DNA of 8,128 bases. Source: Cyclobacteriaceae bacterium (GTDB lineage Bacteria > Bacteroidota > Bacteroidia > Cytophagales > Cyclobacteriaceae). The notes under the pieces were generated by a model. That model was not told the origin of the DNA. It saw only the letters and a list, made by a program, of their open reading frames with translations, and did no database searches. Each line of letters starts with the position of its first letter. Within the stretch, counting starts at the first letter, position 1. Below, piece after piece: positions 1 to 6,676 of the stretch. A program made the position numbers and the translations under genes. The DNA lies in contig JAOUOM010000066.1 in NCBI GenBank assembly GCA_029880385.1, positions 1 through 8,128 on the forward strand. The letters run 5' to 3'.

Positions 1-1001
1 ATAACGGAAATATTCTCAACCAGGAAAATCCCGCACAAAATGGGGATAAGAAGTTCTTTCCGAATGACCAACGCAAGCACGGCGATTATGGCTCCCAGAG
101 ACAAACTACCAGTATCTCCCATGAATACCTGTGCCGGAAAGGAATTGTACCACAGAAAGCCAATGCTAGCCCCTACAAATGCCGAACAGAATATCACAAG
201 TTCACCGGAATTAGGGATAAACATGATATTTAGGTAGTCGGAGAAGATGGCATTGCCCGACAGATAGGCAAATATTGCCAGGGTAAGCCCAATGATGGCA
301 GAAGTCCCGGCTGCCAGCCCGTCCAGTCCATCCGTAATATTGGCACCGTTTGAAACAGCCGTTACAATAAAGATGACAAGCAGGATATAAATCAGGTTTG
401 TCCAGACTTCCAACGATTCGGGGAGTAGCCAGCTATACTGGAATTCGTTCCCCTTTACAAAAGGAATGGTCGAGACAAGGGCTTTCACATCGGTATAAAC
501 TGACATATCCCCCGAGGCAAACTCCCGGATCACGATATCCGGATGATACACCATGACAGCACCTATCATAAAGCCAAGGATAAGCTGTCCCGTAATTTTG
601 AATTTGCCGCGCAGGCCTTCTTTGTTTTTCCGTTTTATTTTCAAAAAATCGTCCAGAAACCCGATCAAACCCATCCATACAGCCGTGATGAGCAGCAAGA
701 TGATGTAAATATTGCCTATCTGGGCAAATAACAGGGTGGGAATCACAATGGCTGAGAGGATAATAATCCCGCCCATAGTTGGCGTACCTTGTTTTTCCAT
801 TTGCCCCTGAAGCCCCAAATCACGGATAGACTCACCCATCTGGAATCGGCGAAGCAGGCTTATTAGATATTTTCCAAAAACAATGGTGATCAACAGGGAG
901 ATCAGAGCGGCCATACCTGCCCTGAATGAAATAAAACGGAACACGCCCGCCCCCATCAGGTCAAATTGTTTATCCAGATAATCGAACAAATAATACAGCA
1001 T
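1..1001 (-). CDS. mraY: Phospho-N-acetylmuramoyl-pentapeptide-transferase (lipid I synthase), 3' end outside the window
   Basis: MraY is an integral inner-membrane enzyme. It transfers phospho-MurNAc-pentapeptide from the UDP-linked precursor to undecaprenyl phosphate, giving lipid I, the first membrane step of peptidoglycan synthesis. The window holds 333 complete codons from an ATG at 1001; the C-terminus lies beyond position 1. Seen in the translation: hydrophobic segments throughout, GFLDDFLK with the aspartate pair at residues 117-118, NITDGLDG with Asp224, and FMGDTGSLSLG with Asp296. These correspond to the three conserved catalytic/Mg-binding aspartate sites of the family (115/116 and 267 in E. 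coli numbering, plus the NxTDGLDG loop). The N-terminus MLYYLFDYLDKQ is typical of Bacteroidota MraY. The start codon abuts the murE stop (TAG-ATG) with no gap, which suggests translational coupling. Identification is secure. Confidence 0.97.
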   Translation of the reverse strand, partial: MLYYLFDYLDKQFDLMGAGVFRFISFRAGMAALISLLITIVFGKYLISLLRRFQMGESIRDLGLQGQMEKQGTPTMGGIIILSAIVIPTLLFAQIGNIYIILLLITAVWMGLIGFLDDFLKIKRKNKEGLRGKFKITGQLILGFMIGAVMVYHPDIVIREFASGDMSVYTDVKALVSTIPFVKGNEFQYSWLLPESLEVWTNLIYILLVIFIVTAVSNGANITDGLDGLAAGTSAIIGLTLAIFAYLSGNAIFSDYLNIMFIPNSGELVIFCSAFVGASIGFLWYNSFPAQVFMGDTGSLSLGAIIAVLALVIRKELLIPILCGIFLVENISV

Positions 1002-2459
1002 CTATCTCACGTTTAACATTTCAATCAATATTTCCTTGTCATCAAACGGGTATTTTACCCCTTTGATTTCCTGGTACGTTTCGTGGCCCTTGCCCGCTAC
1101 CAGGATGATGTCCTGAGGGCCGGCAAGGTTACAGGCAGTGCGGATGGCTTCTTTTCTGTCCACAATGCGCATTACTTTACGCTGACCGGACTTGGGTATC
1201 CCCGCAAACATTTCATCAAGGATCGCCTCCGGGTCTTCACTGCGCGGGTTATCGGAAGTCAGGATCACCTTATCTGAAAAATGATGGGCAATGGAAGCCA
1301 TTTTTGGCCGTTTTGTCCGGTCACGATCCCCGCCACATCCAACCACCGTAATCAGCTGTTCATTCTGCGTACGCAATTCCATAATGGTCTGCAATACATT
1401 GTCCAGTGCATCCGGTGTATGGGCATAGTCGACAATGGCAAGTACCTGACTGGTATTGGGGATATATTCAAAGCGTCCTCTTGCCCCTTTTGCTTCCGAC
1501 AAATGTGTAAGTACTTGCTGAGGTTCCTCACCGAGCAATACCGCAGTAGCAAACACGCCGAGCAGGTTATAAGCGTTAAATGCCCCGATCAACCGGAACC
1601 ACACAAATGTCCCGTTCAACTCCATCTCAATCCCCTGCAACGTATTATGAATGATTTTGCCTTTAAAGTCCGACATACATTTGATAGAAAATGTATGATG
1701 GCCGGCCTTACAGTTTTGCAGCATGATGGCACCCCGCTTATCATCCCCATTTACCAGCGCAAAAGCCTCCTTATGTAGTCCGTCAAACAGCAGTTTTTTG
1801 GCCGCTATATAGGCATCAAACGTTTGGTGATAATCCAGATGATCATGGGTGATATTGGTAAAAACGCCTCCGGCAAACTGGATGCCTGCCACACGGCCCT
1901 GCACCAATGCATGAGAACTAACTTCCATAAAGGCATGTGTACACCCTGCTTCGACCATTTTTGAAAGGAGCTCATTCAGAGCAATGGCATCCGGCGTGGT
2001 AAAATTGGACGGAAGCACCTCCTGGCCAATCTTATTTTCGACGGTTGAAATCAGCCCGACCGTATAGCCCAATTGGACAAACAGCTCAAATAAAAGCGTG
2101 GCGGACGTTGTTTTTCCATTGGTCCCGGTCAATCCAACCAATTTCAGCTTTCGGGAAGGATTTTGATAGAAGTTTGAAGCCACAACTCCCAAGGCCTGGG
2201 TGGTATCGTCCGTCAGCACATACGTCACCCCCTCCGTGATTTCGTCGGGCATTTTTCCGCACAACACACTGCGCGCGCCCTTCGCAATGGCATTGGAAAT
2301 AAAGTCGTGACCATCTGACTGTAGTCCTTTGACAGCCACAAACATTCCTCCTTCCTGCACTTTGCGCGAGTCAAACGCCAGGGAAGGCACGTCCAACTCC
2401 CTGCTTCCGTGGATGGAAAGCAATTTTACGCCGTACAATATGTCCTGTAACTTAGCCAA
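1002..2459 (-). CDS. murE: UDP-N-acetylmuramoyl-L-alanyl-D-glutamate--2,6-diaminopimelate ligase, TTG start
   Basis: MurE is a cytoplasmic ATP-dependent Mur ligase that adds the third residue of the peptidoglycan stem peptide. The 485 residues match the usual family length (495 in E. coli). Seen: N-terminal UDP-substrate domain (about 1-105) with FDSRKV; P-loop TGTNGKTT at 111-118; TTPDA at 154-158; THDHLDYH at 204-211; AAK with Lys221, which aligns with the carbamylated lysine; DYAHTPDAL at 344-352; DNPRSEDP at 403-410; AGKGHETYQ at 455-463. The DNPR motif is the recognised marker for meso-diaminopimelate rather than lysine, so a DAP-type wall is predicted. The start is TTG (CAA on the plus strand at 2457-2459). 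The next in-frame methionine is residue 39 and would remove conserved N-terminal sequence, so TTG is preferred. The gene overlaps the last 8 bases of ftsI. Confidence 0.96.
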   Translation of the reverse strand: MAKLQDILYGVKLLSIHGSRELDVPSLAFDSRKVQEGGMFVAVKGLQSDGHDFISNAIAKGARSVLCGKMPDEITEGVTYVLTDDTTQALGVVASNFYQNPSRKLKLVGLTGTNGKTTSATLLFELFVQLGYTVGLISTVENKIGQEVLPSNFTTPDAIALNELLSKMVEAGCTHAFMEVSSHALVQGRVAGIQFAGGVFTNITHDHLDYHQTFDAYIAAKKLLFDGLHKEAFALVNGDDKRGAIMLQNCKAGHHTFSIKCMSDFKGKIIHNTLQGIEMELNGTFVWFRLIGAFNAYNLLGVFATAVLLGEEPQQVLTHLSEAKGARGRFEYIPNTSQVLAIVDYAHTPDALDNVLQTIMELRTQNEQLITVVGCGGDRDRTKRPKMASIAHHFSDKVILTSDNPRSEDPEAILDEMFAGIPKSGQRKVMRIVDRKEAIRTACNLAGPQDIILVAGKGHETYQEIKGVKYPFDDKEILIEMLNVR

Positions 2460-4554
2460 GGGATATGCGAATTTTTTTGATACTACTTATTTTACTTCCC
2501 GGGTTTAGGGATTGTCCTACTACCCGTCCATGCCCGTACACTTCTACTTCTAGCCCATTATTTTCCAAAACATAAAGCGCATCACGCAGGGTCATCCCCC
2601 GCACATCCGGCACGATCTGATGGCTGATGGCATTGCTCTTCCAAAAGATCGAATTGTTGACAATATCTGTTTTCACCCAGGGTGCCGCGCTTTCATCCGA
2701 ATGATTGGAAATCCCCAGCTCATTACAGATCAAGGTCAGGTCATCCCGGTTTCCGGAACGAACCACTGGAAATATACCCGTGAAATCCCTGTTTTTGACA
2801 AGGGTGGCGTTGTGCAAGTCCATTTCGGTGGCATAAATTTTATCTGCGATTTCCTTAAAGACCGGTGCCGATACATCACTACCATAAATCTGGAAGCCCT
2901 TGGGGTCATCGATCACCACAATACAACTGTAGCGGGGCTGCTCGGCAGGAAAGTACCCGGCAAACGACGTATAGTACTGGTTGGTATATTTGCCATTGAT
3001 TACCGTTTTGGCCGTGCCGGTTTTACCCGCCACCTTATATTTTGTATTGTTAATGTTTTTTGCCGTGCCCTGCTCCACGACACCCTCCAGCATGATTTGC
3101 ATTTTCTTAAGTGTTGATTTGGAGCAAATAGCAGAATTGAGGGTTTTGGTCTTAAATTCTTCGACTACTTTGTCGGCCTTCCGAATGGATTTCACAATGA
3201 TTGGCTGGATCATTTTTCCATTATTGGCCACTGCATTGTACAATGTCAATGTCTGGAGAGGCGTCATTTTCAGTTCATAACCATGCGACATCCAGGGCAG
3301 TGATGTCCCACTCCAGCTTGAGTCTGCCGGTGTTTTGATATAGGGTTTTCCCTCGCCTACCATCTGAAATCCGATGGGCTGTGACAGCCCCATGTCATAT
3401 AAATAATCGATAAACCGCTGTGGGTCTTTGTTGAAATGGCGGGTCACCAGCTTGGCAATACCAATATTGGATGAGTTCTCAAAAACCTCCTTTAACGTCA
3501 GCACACCATATCCTCCCGGTTTGTGATCGCGCATGACCTCTTCAAAGAAATTCAACTCACCATTTCCTGTATCGATGGTATCGTCAAGGTTCAGATTTGT
3601 GTCTTCCAGCAGGGCAATCATACTGGCCAGCTTAAAGGTAGAGCCTGGTTCACGCGAACCCTGGCTGCCCACTGCATAATTGTAACGTTCGTAGTATTTC
3701 CCTTCGGGATTGCGGCTCAGGTTTGACATTGCCTTAATTTCCCCGGTCTTCACTTCCATTACCACTACCGTTCCGTAATCAGCCTGGTGACTAACCAATG
3801 CCCGGTACAATGCTGACTCGGCTATGTCCTGGATATTAATGTCAATAGTGGTTTCCACATCATATCCGTCGACAGGGCGGGTTTCTGTGCCGTCGTATAC
3901 GGGCTTCCATCCTCCCCCGGACATTTTCTGGTACAGCATCTGGCCATTTTTTCCAGCCAGTTGTCTGTTAAAACTATATTCAAGACCGACAACCCCCCGG
4001 TTTTCATCATTTACGGTACCAATGGTCCGGTACCCCAAATGCGAAAAAGGTAAAATACGTTTTTCTACCTTTTCAAAAATCACACCTCCCCTGAGTCTGC
4101 CCTCCCTGAAAATAGGCCAGTTTTCGATTTTCTTTTTGTCCTGATAGCCGATTTCCTTACGGCTAAGCATCAGGTACTGCCGTTTATTCTTTCGGGCTTC
4201 GTCTATTTTTCGTTTATAGGCTGTCTGGGACATGTCTTTATAAAATCCGGCAAGCAGGTAACTAAGTGAGTCAATGTTTGACTCGTACAGCCTGTCATCG
4301 GGAAGAGACGGATCAAAGGCAACCCGGTAATAGGGAAGTGACGTGGCCAGAAGGCTCCCATTATCGGAATAGATATTGCCCCGTGTAGCGTCCACTTTCA
4401 TCACTTTCATGCCAATGGTCTGTGCCAATGCTTTCCATTCTGCCCCCTCCACATATTGCACCTTAATGATTCGATAAAAAATGCCCATGCAGAACAACAG
4501 AACCATCAAAAAAGCGATCCTAACGCGTAGTAATATGGACTTTTTTATATTCAT
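2452..4554 (-). CDS. ftsI: Septal peptidoglycan D,D-transpeptidase (class B penicillin-binding protein) with C-terminal PASTA domain
   Basis: This is the division-specific class B PBP (FtsI/PBP3). It cross-links septal peptidoglycan on the outer face of the cytoplasmic membrane and is the target of beta-lactams. Seen in 700 residues: a short basic cytoplasmic tail; one membrane anchor at about 10-30; the PBP dimerisation domain with TRGNIYSDNGSLLATSLP at 57-74; and a transpeptidase domain with all three active-site motifs, STFK at 305-308 (nucleophile Ser305), SSN at 361-363 and KTGT at 511-514. A single PASTA domain lies at about 646-699, starting VPDVRGMTLRDA. PASTA domains are known in other PBPs and kinases to bind wall muropeptides or mediate protein contacts. 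One at the FtsI C-terminus is usual in Bacteroidota and makes the protein longer than the 588-residue E. coli form. Its start overlaps the ftsL stop (ATGA), and its end overlaps murE. Confidence 0.96.
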   Translation of the reverse strand: MNIKKSILLRVRIAFLMVLLFCMGIFYRIIKVQYVEGAEWKALAQTIGMKVMKVDATRGNIYSDNGSLLATSLPYYRVAFDPSLPDDRLYESNIDSLSYLLAGFYKDMSQTAYKRKIDEARKNKRQYLMLSRKEIGYQDKKKIENWPIFREGRLRGGVIFEKVEKRILPFSHLGYRTIGTVNDENRGVVGLEYSFNRQLAGKNGQMLYQKMSGGGWKPVYDGTETRPVDGYDVETTIDINIQDIAESALYRALVSHQADYGTVVVMEVKTGEIKAMSNLSRNPEGKYYERYNYAVGSQGSREPGSTFKLASMIALLEDTNLNLDDTIDTGNGELNFFEEVMRDHKPGGYGVLTLKEVFENSSNIGIAKLVTRHFNKDPQRFIDYLYDMGLSQPIGFQMVGEGKPYIKTPADSSWSGTSLPWMSHGYELKMTPLQTLTLYNAVANNGKMIQPIIVKSIRKADKVVEEFKTKTLNSAICSKSTLKKMQIMLEGVVEQGTAKNINNTKYKVAGKTGTAKTVINGKYTNQYYTSFAGYFPAEQPRYSCIVVIDDPKGFQIYGSDVSAPVFKEIADKIYATEMDLHNATLVKNRDFTGIFPVVRSGNRDDLTLICNELGISNHSDESAAPWVKTDIVNNSIFWKSNAISHQIVPDVRGMTLRDALYVLENNGLEVEVYGHGRVVGQSLNPGSKISSIKKIRISLG

Positions 4555-4919
4555 TTATCAGACAAAACAATTTTTTCGGGTGGCACGGAAGACTCCTGCA
4601 AACCCAGCCGGGCTGCTTTTTTGGCTACTTCCGATTGCTTACTGGCAAACATATAATCTGCCTTTAATGTGGTATAGTCTGCCCGGAGGTCTTCTACCCG
4701 TTGTTGGAGCACATGAATGCTGCGTGTTTTTTTCTCTGCATAATGACGGTTGCCTATATAAAGCAGGCACAGAAAAGAGACATATAAAATCTGGGGCAAA
4801 AACCGGACATGGATCACCTCTGCCAGGGTGCTATCAATACGAAGCAAGCGTTCAAACAAGACAAAGAAACCATTGCCTTTTTTGTTTTTTTCTGGTAATC
4901 GATAGGTATTTACTGCCAT
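4551..4919 (-). CDS. ftsL: FtsL-like bitopic divisome protein
   Basis: A 122-residue small membrane protein in the position of ftsL, between rsmH and ftsI. Seen: about 37 N-terminal residues predicted cytoplasmic; one hydrophobic stretch at roughly 40-58 (from LPQILYVSF to about LLYIG); then a charged, heptad-like region at about 60-102 (HVLQQRVEDLRADYTTLKADY), consistent with a periplasmic coiled coil. FtsL proteins share this layout but little sequence. With FtsB and FtsQ they form the complex that activates FtsW/FtsI. The call therefore rests on topology and synteny more than on sequence motifs. The cytoplasmic extension, longer than in many FtsL proteins, is of unknown role. The start shares one base with the rsmH stop (TAATG), and the stop overlaps the ftsI start by four bases. 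Confidence 0.87.
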   Translation of the reverse strand: MAVNTYRLPEKNKKGNGFFVLFERLLRIDSTLAEVIHVRFLPQILYVSFLCLLYIGNRHYAEKKTRSIHVLQQRVEDLRADYTTLKADYMFASKQSEVAKKAARLGLQESSVPPEKIVLSDK

Positions 4920-5833
4920 TATTTCTTTACTGCTATCCTTAATTTGGCACTTCGTGCCCTGTTATTTTCAGCTATCTCTTCTTCGCCGGGTACAATGGGT
5001 TTGCGGTTGAACGGATCCAATGGCCGAATCAGATTGCCATAAAAATCCTTTTCCTGCTTTCCTTTGAAATTTCCACTGGAAATGAAATTTTTTACCAGCC
5101 TGTCTTCAAGGGAATGGTAGCTAATCACCACCAGGCGTCCTTCCGGTTTCAGTACATCGGCACATTGTGTCAACATTTCCTTTAATGCGCCCATCTCGTC
5201 GTTTACTTCAATCCTGATGGCCTGAAATAATTGGGCCAGATACTTTGCCGTCTTCCCTCGTGGTGCTACTTCGGTGGCGATTGCCTTCAACTGGCTGGTA
5301 GTTTCGATGGGTGCCTGATTTCGTTGCCGTACAATCCGGGCTGCCAGTGTGCGGGCATTTATGATTTCGCCATATAAACTAAGCACATGCACCAAGTCGG
5401 ATTCTTCGTATGAATTGATGACTTCCTTTGCTGTAAGTCCGGGACTCGAATAGTCCATCCGCATATCAAGGGCACTGTCAAACCGGGTAGAAAATCCCCG
5501 TTGCTGCTCATCAAACTGATGCGATGAAACGCCCAGGTCAGCGAGAATCCCATCGACCTGGGTAGATCCATGGAATTTCAAATAGCGCTTTATATGTCTG
5601 AAATTGGAAGGCACAAAAAGAAAAGAACGATTTTCATCCGACTCAAATGTCCTGGTGTTTTTGTTTGCATCAGGATCCTGGTCAAATGCAATGAGCCTTC
5701 CGTTCGAAAGCTTTTGGTAGATTGCTGCAGAATGGCCCCCTCCTCCAAACGTGACATCCACATACGTCCCTCCCGGATGAATGTCCAACCCCTCGACACT
5801 CTCGTTTAGCAAAACAGGTATATGATATTCCAT
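4919..5833 (-). CDS. rsmH: 16S rRNA (cytosine1402-N4)-methyltransferase
   Basis: RsmH (formerly MraW) uses S-adenosylmethionine to methylate N4 of C1402 in the 16S rRNA decoding centre, in the cytoplasm. The 304 residues match the family's usual length of about 300-315. Seen: N-terminus HIPVLLNE at 4-11; SAM-binding glycine loop DVTFGGGGHS at 26-35; DQDPDA at 51-56; DLGVSSHQFD at 99-108; RGFS at 112-115 with LDMRMD at 122-127; RIEVNDE at 207-213; the YHSLEDR motif at 239-245; and the C-terminal NNRARSAKLR at 290-299. An inserted helical substrate-recognition domain fits about residues 110-210. No core motif is missing. The gene follows mraZ after 7 bases, and its final base is the first base of ftsL. 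Its place at the head of dcw clusters is conserved, though its role in division is indirect. Confidence 0.97.
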   Translation of the reverse strand: MEYHIPVLLNESVEGLDIHPGGTYVDVTFGGGGHSAAIYQKLSNGRLIAFDQDPDANKNTRTFESDENRSFLFVPSNFRHIKRYLKFHGSTQVDGILADLGVSSHQFDEQQRGFSTRFDSALDMRMDYSSPGLTAKEVINSYEESDLVHVLSLYGEIINARTLAARIVRQRNQAPIETTSQLKAIATEVAPRGKTAKYLAQLFQAIRIEVNDEMGALKEMLTQCADVLKPEGRLVVISYHSLEDRLVKNFISSGNFKGKQEKDFYGNLIRPLDPFNRKPIVPGEEEIAENNRARSAKLRIAVKK

Positions 5834-5840
5834 TCTTCAA

Positions 5841-6284
5841 CTATTCATCAAGGTATCGCTGCGCCAAATCAGAATATTCACCACCTTCGGCCGCGATACT
5901 CTGGTCAAACACATCCGGGTTCCATATTTCAATGTAATTGCCCATTCCAATCAGCAAAACATCTTTTTCAATCTGGGAATGGGCAAGCATATTTTTCGGA
6001 AGCAAAATCCTTCCGGCATTATCCAGCTCAACTTGTGCGATACTCCGAAAGAATATGCGCTTCAGCTTTCGCTGCTCAGGGTTAAACTCACTTAGTGCTG
6101 CAATTTTCTGATGGATTTTTCGGTACTCAAGCATCGGGTAAAGAATCAAGTTTGATTCAAACCCTTTCCTGAGCATCAGCTCCGAAGTAGATACCTCGGG
6201 AAGGTTTGCCTTGATCTTTGCAGGCAAGACCAACCTCCCTTTGGCATCCAACTTACAATCAAATTCGCTTGTAAAAAAAGCCAT
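5841..6284 (-). CDS. mraZ: Transcriptional regulator MraZ of the division/cell-wall cluster
   Basis: MraZ is a ring-forming DNA-binding protein with two tandem SpoVT/AbrB-like beta-barrel repeats. It binds repeated boxes at its own promoter; it represses the cluster in E. coli and activates it in Mycoplasma. The 147 residues match the family length. Seen: first repeat core DAKGRLVLPAK at 13-23, and second repeat core DNAGRILLP at 88-96, the paired D-x-x-GR-x-x-x-P signature. The start was set at 6284 (MAFFTSEFDC), which matches the family N-terminus. An upstream in-frame ATG at 6344 would add 20 residues ending in FNTYMAFF, unlike MraZ, and would start inside the putative operator. MraZ is the first gene of the cluster. 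Candidate operators are listed separately at 6335-6361 and 6513-6539. Confidence 0.96.
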   Translation of the reverse strand: MAFFTSEFDCKLDAKGRLVLPAKIKANLPEVSTSELMLRKGFESNLILYPMLEYRKIHQKIAALSEFNPEQRKLKRIFFRSIAQVELDNAGRILLPKNMLAHSQIEKDVLLIGMGNYIEIWNPDVFDQSIAAEGGEYSDLAQRYLDE

Positions 6285-6314
6285 GTAAGTATTGAAAAAT
6301 ATAAACCACCATGA

Positions 6315-6322
6315 CAAATGTA
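6315..6322 (-). promoter_or_regulatory. Candidate -7 element closer to mraZ
   Basis: The minus strand reads TACATTTG here, an exact match to the Bacteroidota -7 form TAnnTTTG, 30 bases before the mraZ ATG. No clear TTG lies at the expected distance upstream; that position falls inside the AAAGTGG box at 6351-6345. If this promoter is used, MraZ bound to the array would cover its -33 region. It is an alternative to the candidate at 6368-6400, or a second start. Confidence 0.33.
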
Positions 6323-6334
6323 AGAAAATAGTTG

Positions 6335-6361
6335 ACATTTTCACCCACTTTACTACACATT
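6335..6361 (-). promoter_or_regulatory. MraZ-box operator array upstream of mraZ (three heptamers, 10-base period)
   Basis: On the mraZ strand, starting at 6361, three heptamers are separated by 3-base spacers: AATGTGT (6361-6355), AAAGTGG (6351-6345) and AAAATGT (6341-6335). The known MraZ operator is a series of AAAGTG[T/G] or GTGGG boxes repeated about every 10 bases. The middle box is an exact match and each outer box has one mismatch. A weaker fourth unit, TTTGTGT (6371-6365), continues the phase upstream. The 10-base repeat puts every box on the same face of the helix, as expected for a ring-shaped MraZ oligomer. Overlap with both candidate promoters suggests autoregulation, more likely repression. 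Pattern seen in sequence; binding is inferred. Confidence 0.7.
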
Positions 6362-6367
6362 CTTACA

Positions 6368-6400
6368 CAAATCTACAAAAAACCAATAAACCAGAACAAA
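6368..6400 (-). promoter_or_regulatory. Candidate Bacteroidota-type promoter for mraZ and the dcw cluster (upstream candidate)
   Basis: Reading on the minus strand, TTTG (6400-6397) is followed after 21 bases by TAGATTTG (6375-6368). Together these match the known Bacteroidota promoter form TTTG/TTG at -33 and TAnnTTTG at -7. A start of transcription near 6361 would be expected, leaving a leader of roughly 75-80 bases before the mraZ ATG. The MraZ-box array at 6361-6335 would then lie directly over the start site. Both elements are short and A+T-rich sequence gives chance matches, so this is a candidate only. It is better supported than the closer one because it has a -33 partner. Confidence 0.45.
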
Positions 6401-6512
6401 ACAGCTTTTTTTCTTACTAAAGGGAAGAATAGGTAAGTGACCCAAAATGAACAATTTATAATTTTTCGAAATTTTGATTGTGAAAAATCAATAAAAATTA
6501 AAAAATATCAAA

Positions 6513-6539
6513 AAAGTGGGAGAATGTGGGGTAAACTGC
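6513..6539 (+). promoter_or_regulatory. Second MraZ-box-like array, on the opposite strand
   Basis: On the plus strand three heptamers recur with 3-base spacers and a 10-base period: AAAGTGG (6513-6519), AATGTGG (6523-6529) and AAACTGC (6533-6539). Against AAAGTG[T/G] the first is exact, the second has one mismatch and the third has two. The first two also give GTGGG-N5-GTGGG, the form known for E. coli MraZ. The array begins 152 bases beyond the end of the mraZ-proximal array and points towards the SUMF1-like gene. It could control that gene, act with the first array on mraZ, or be fortuitous. Confidence 0.52.
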
Positions 6540-6564
6540 ATTTGCAACCATCTGCCTGCAAATG
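6539..6564. repeat. 8-base inverted repeat in the leader of the SUMF1-like gene
   Basis: CATTTGCA (6539-6546) and TGCAAATG (6557-6564) are perfect inverted copies separated by 10 bases, with centres 18 bases apart. The left arm starts on the last base of the second MraZ-box-like array. The left arm and its flank also read TGCATTTG (6537-6544), one mismatch from a -7 element. It could be the operator of a dimeric regulator or a small RNA hairpin. It has no T-run, so it is not a classical terminator. An 8-base match could also occur by chance. Confidence 0.35.
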
Positions 6565-6676
6565 GCATATCCGCCAACCAGTACATTTCCTCCGTACTAC
6601 CACTCAAACCCTTACAATGAAGGTTGATCAGAAAATGTCCGCAGTTTGCCTGTTCCCCCTCTATCTTTAGCTTGCA

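Larger units (their letters stand above)
6285..6676. other. Divergent intergenic region between mraZ and the SUMF1-like gene
   Basis: These 392 bases separate the minus-strand division cluster from the plus-strand two-gene unit. I see no convincing gene in them. The open frames here lack recognisable protein sequence, and the plus-strand frame of the SUMF1-like gene has a TAG at 6668-6670 just before its start. Bases 6371-6515 are strongly A+T-rich. Bases 6540-6676 are much more G+C-rich and probably form the leader of the plus-strand unit. The region contains two periodic MraZ-box-like arrays, candidate promoter elements and one inverted repeat, each listed separately. No terminator-like stem followed by a T-run was found. 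Confidence 0.8.

Noticed and set aside
1002..1004. Absence of murF between murE and mraY, seen as a possible deletion.
   Set aside because: The murE-mraY junction is intact (TAG-ATG), and Bacteroidota dcw clusters usually lack murF at this place.
4481..4942. A 153-codon plus-strand open frame across ftsL.
   Set aside because: It is antisense to the ftsL and ftsI start region, shows no recognisable domain and crosses three well-supported minus-strand genes. It is a shadow frame.
6285..6344. An upstream in-frame ATG at 6344 giving a 167-residue MraZ.
   Set aside because: The extra 20 residues are hydrophobic and unlike MraZ N-termini, and the start would fall inside the putative operator and promoter. 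The ATG at 6284 matches the family start.
6401..6415. A T-run (CTTTTTTTCTT) that could suggest a terminator.
   Set aside because: No G+C-rich stem precedes it on either strand, and no transcript is expected to end there, since both flanking operons diverge.
6474..6491. A TTGATT/AATCAA 6-base inverted repeat in the A+T-rich spacer.
   Set aside because: It is short and weak, and such matches are frequent by chance in sequence this A+T-rich.
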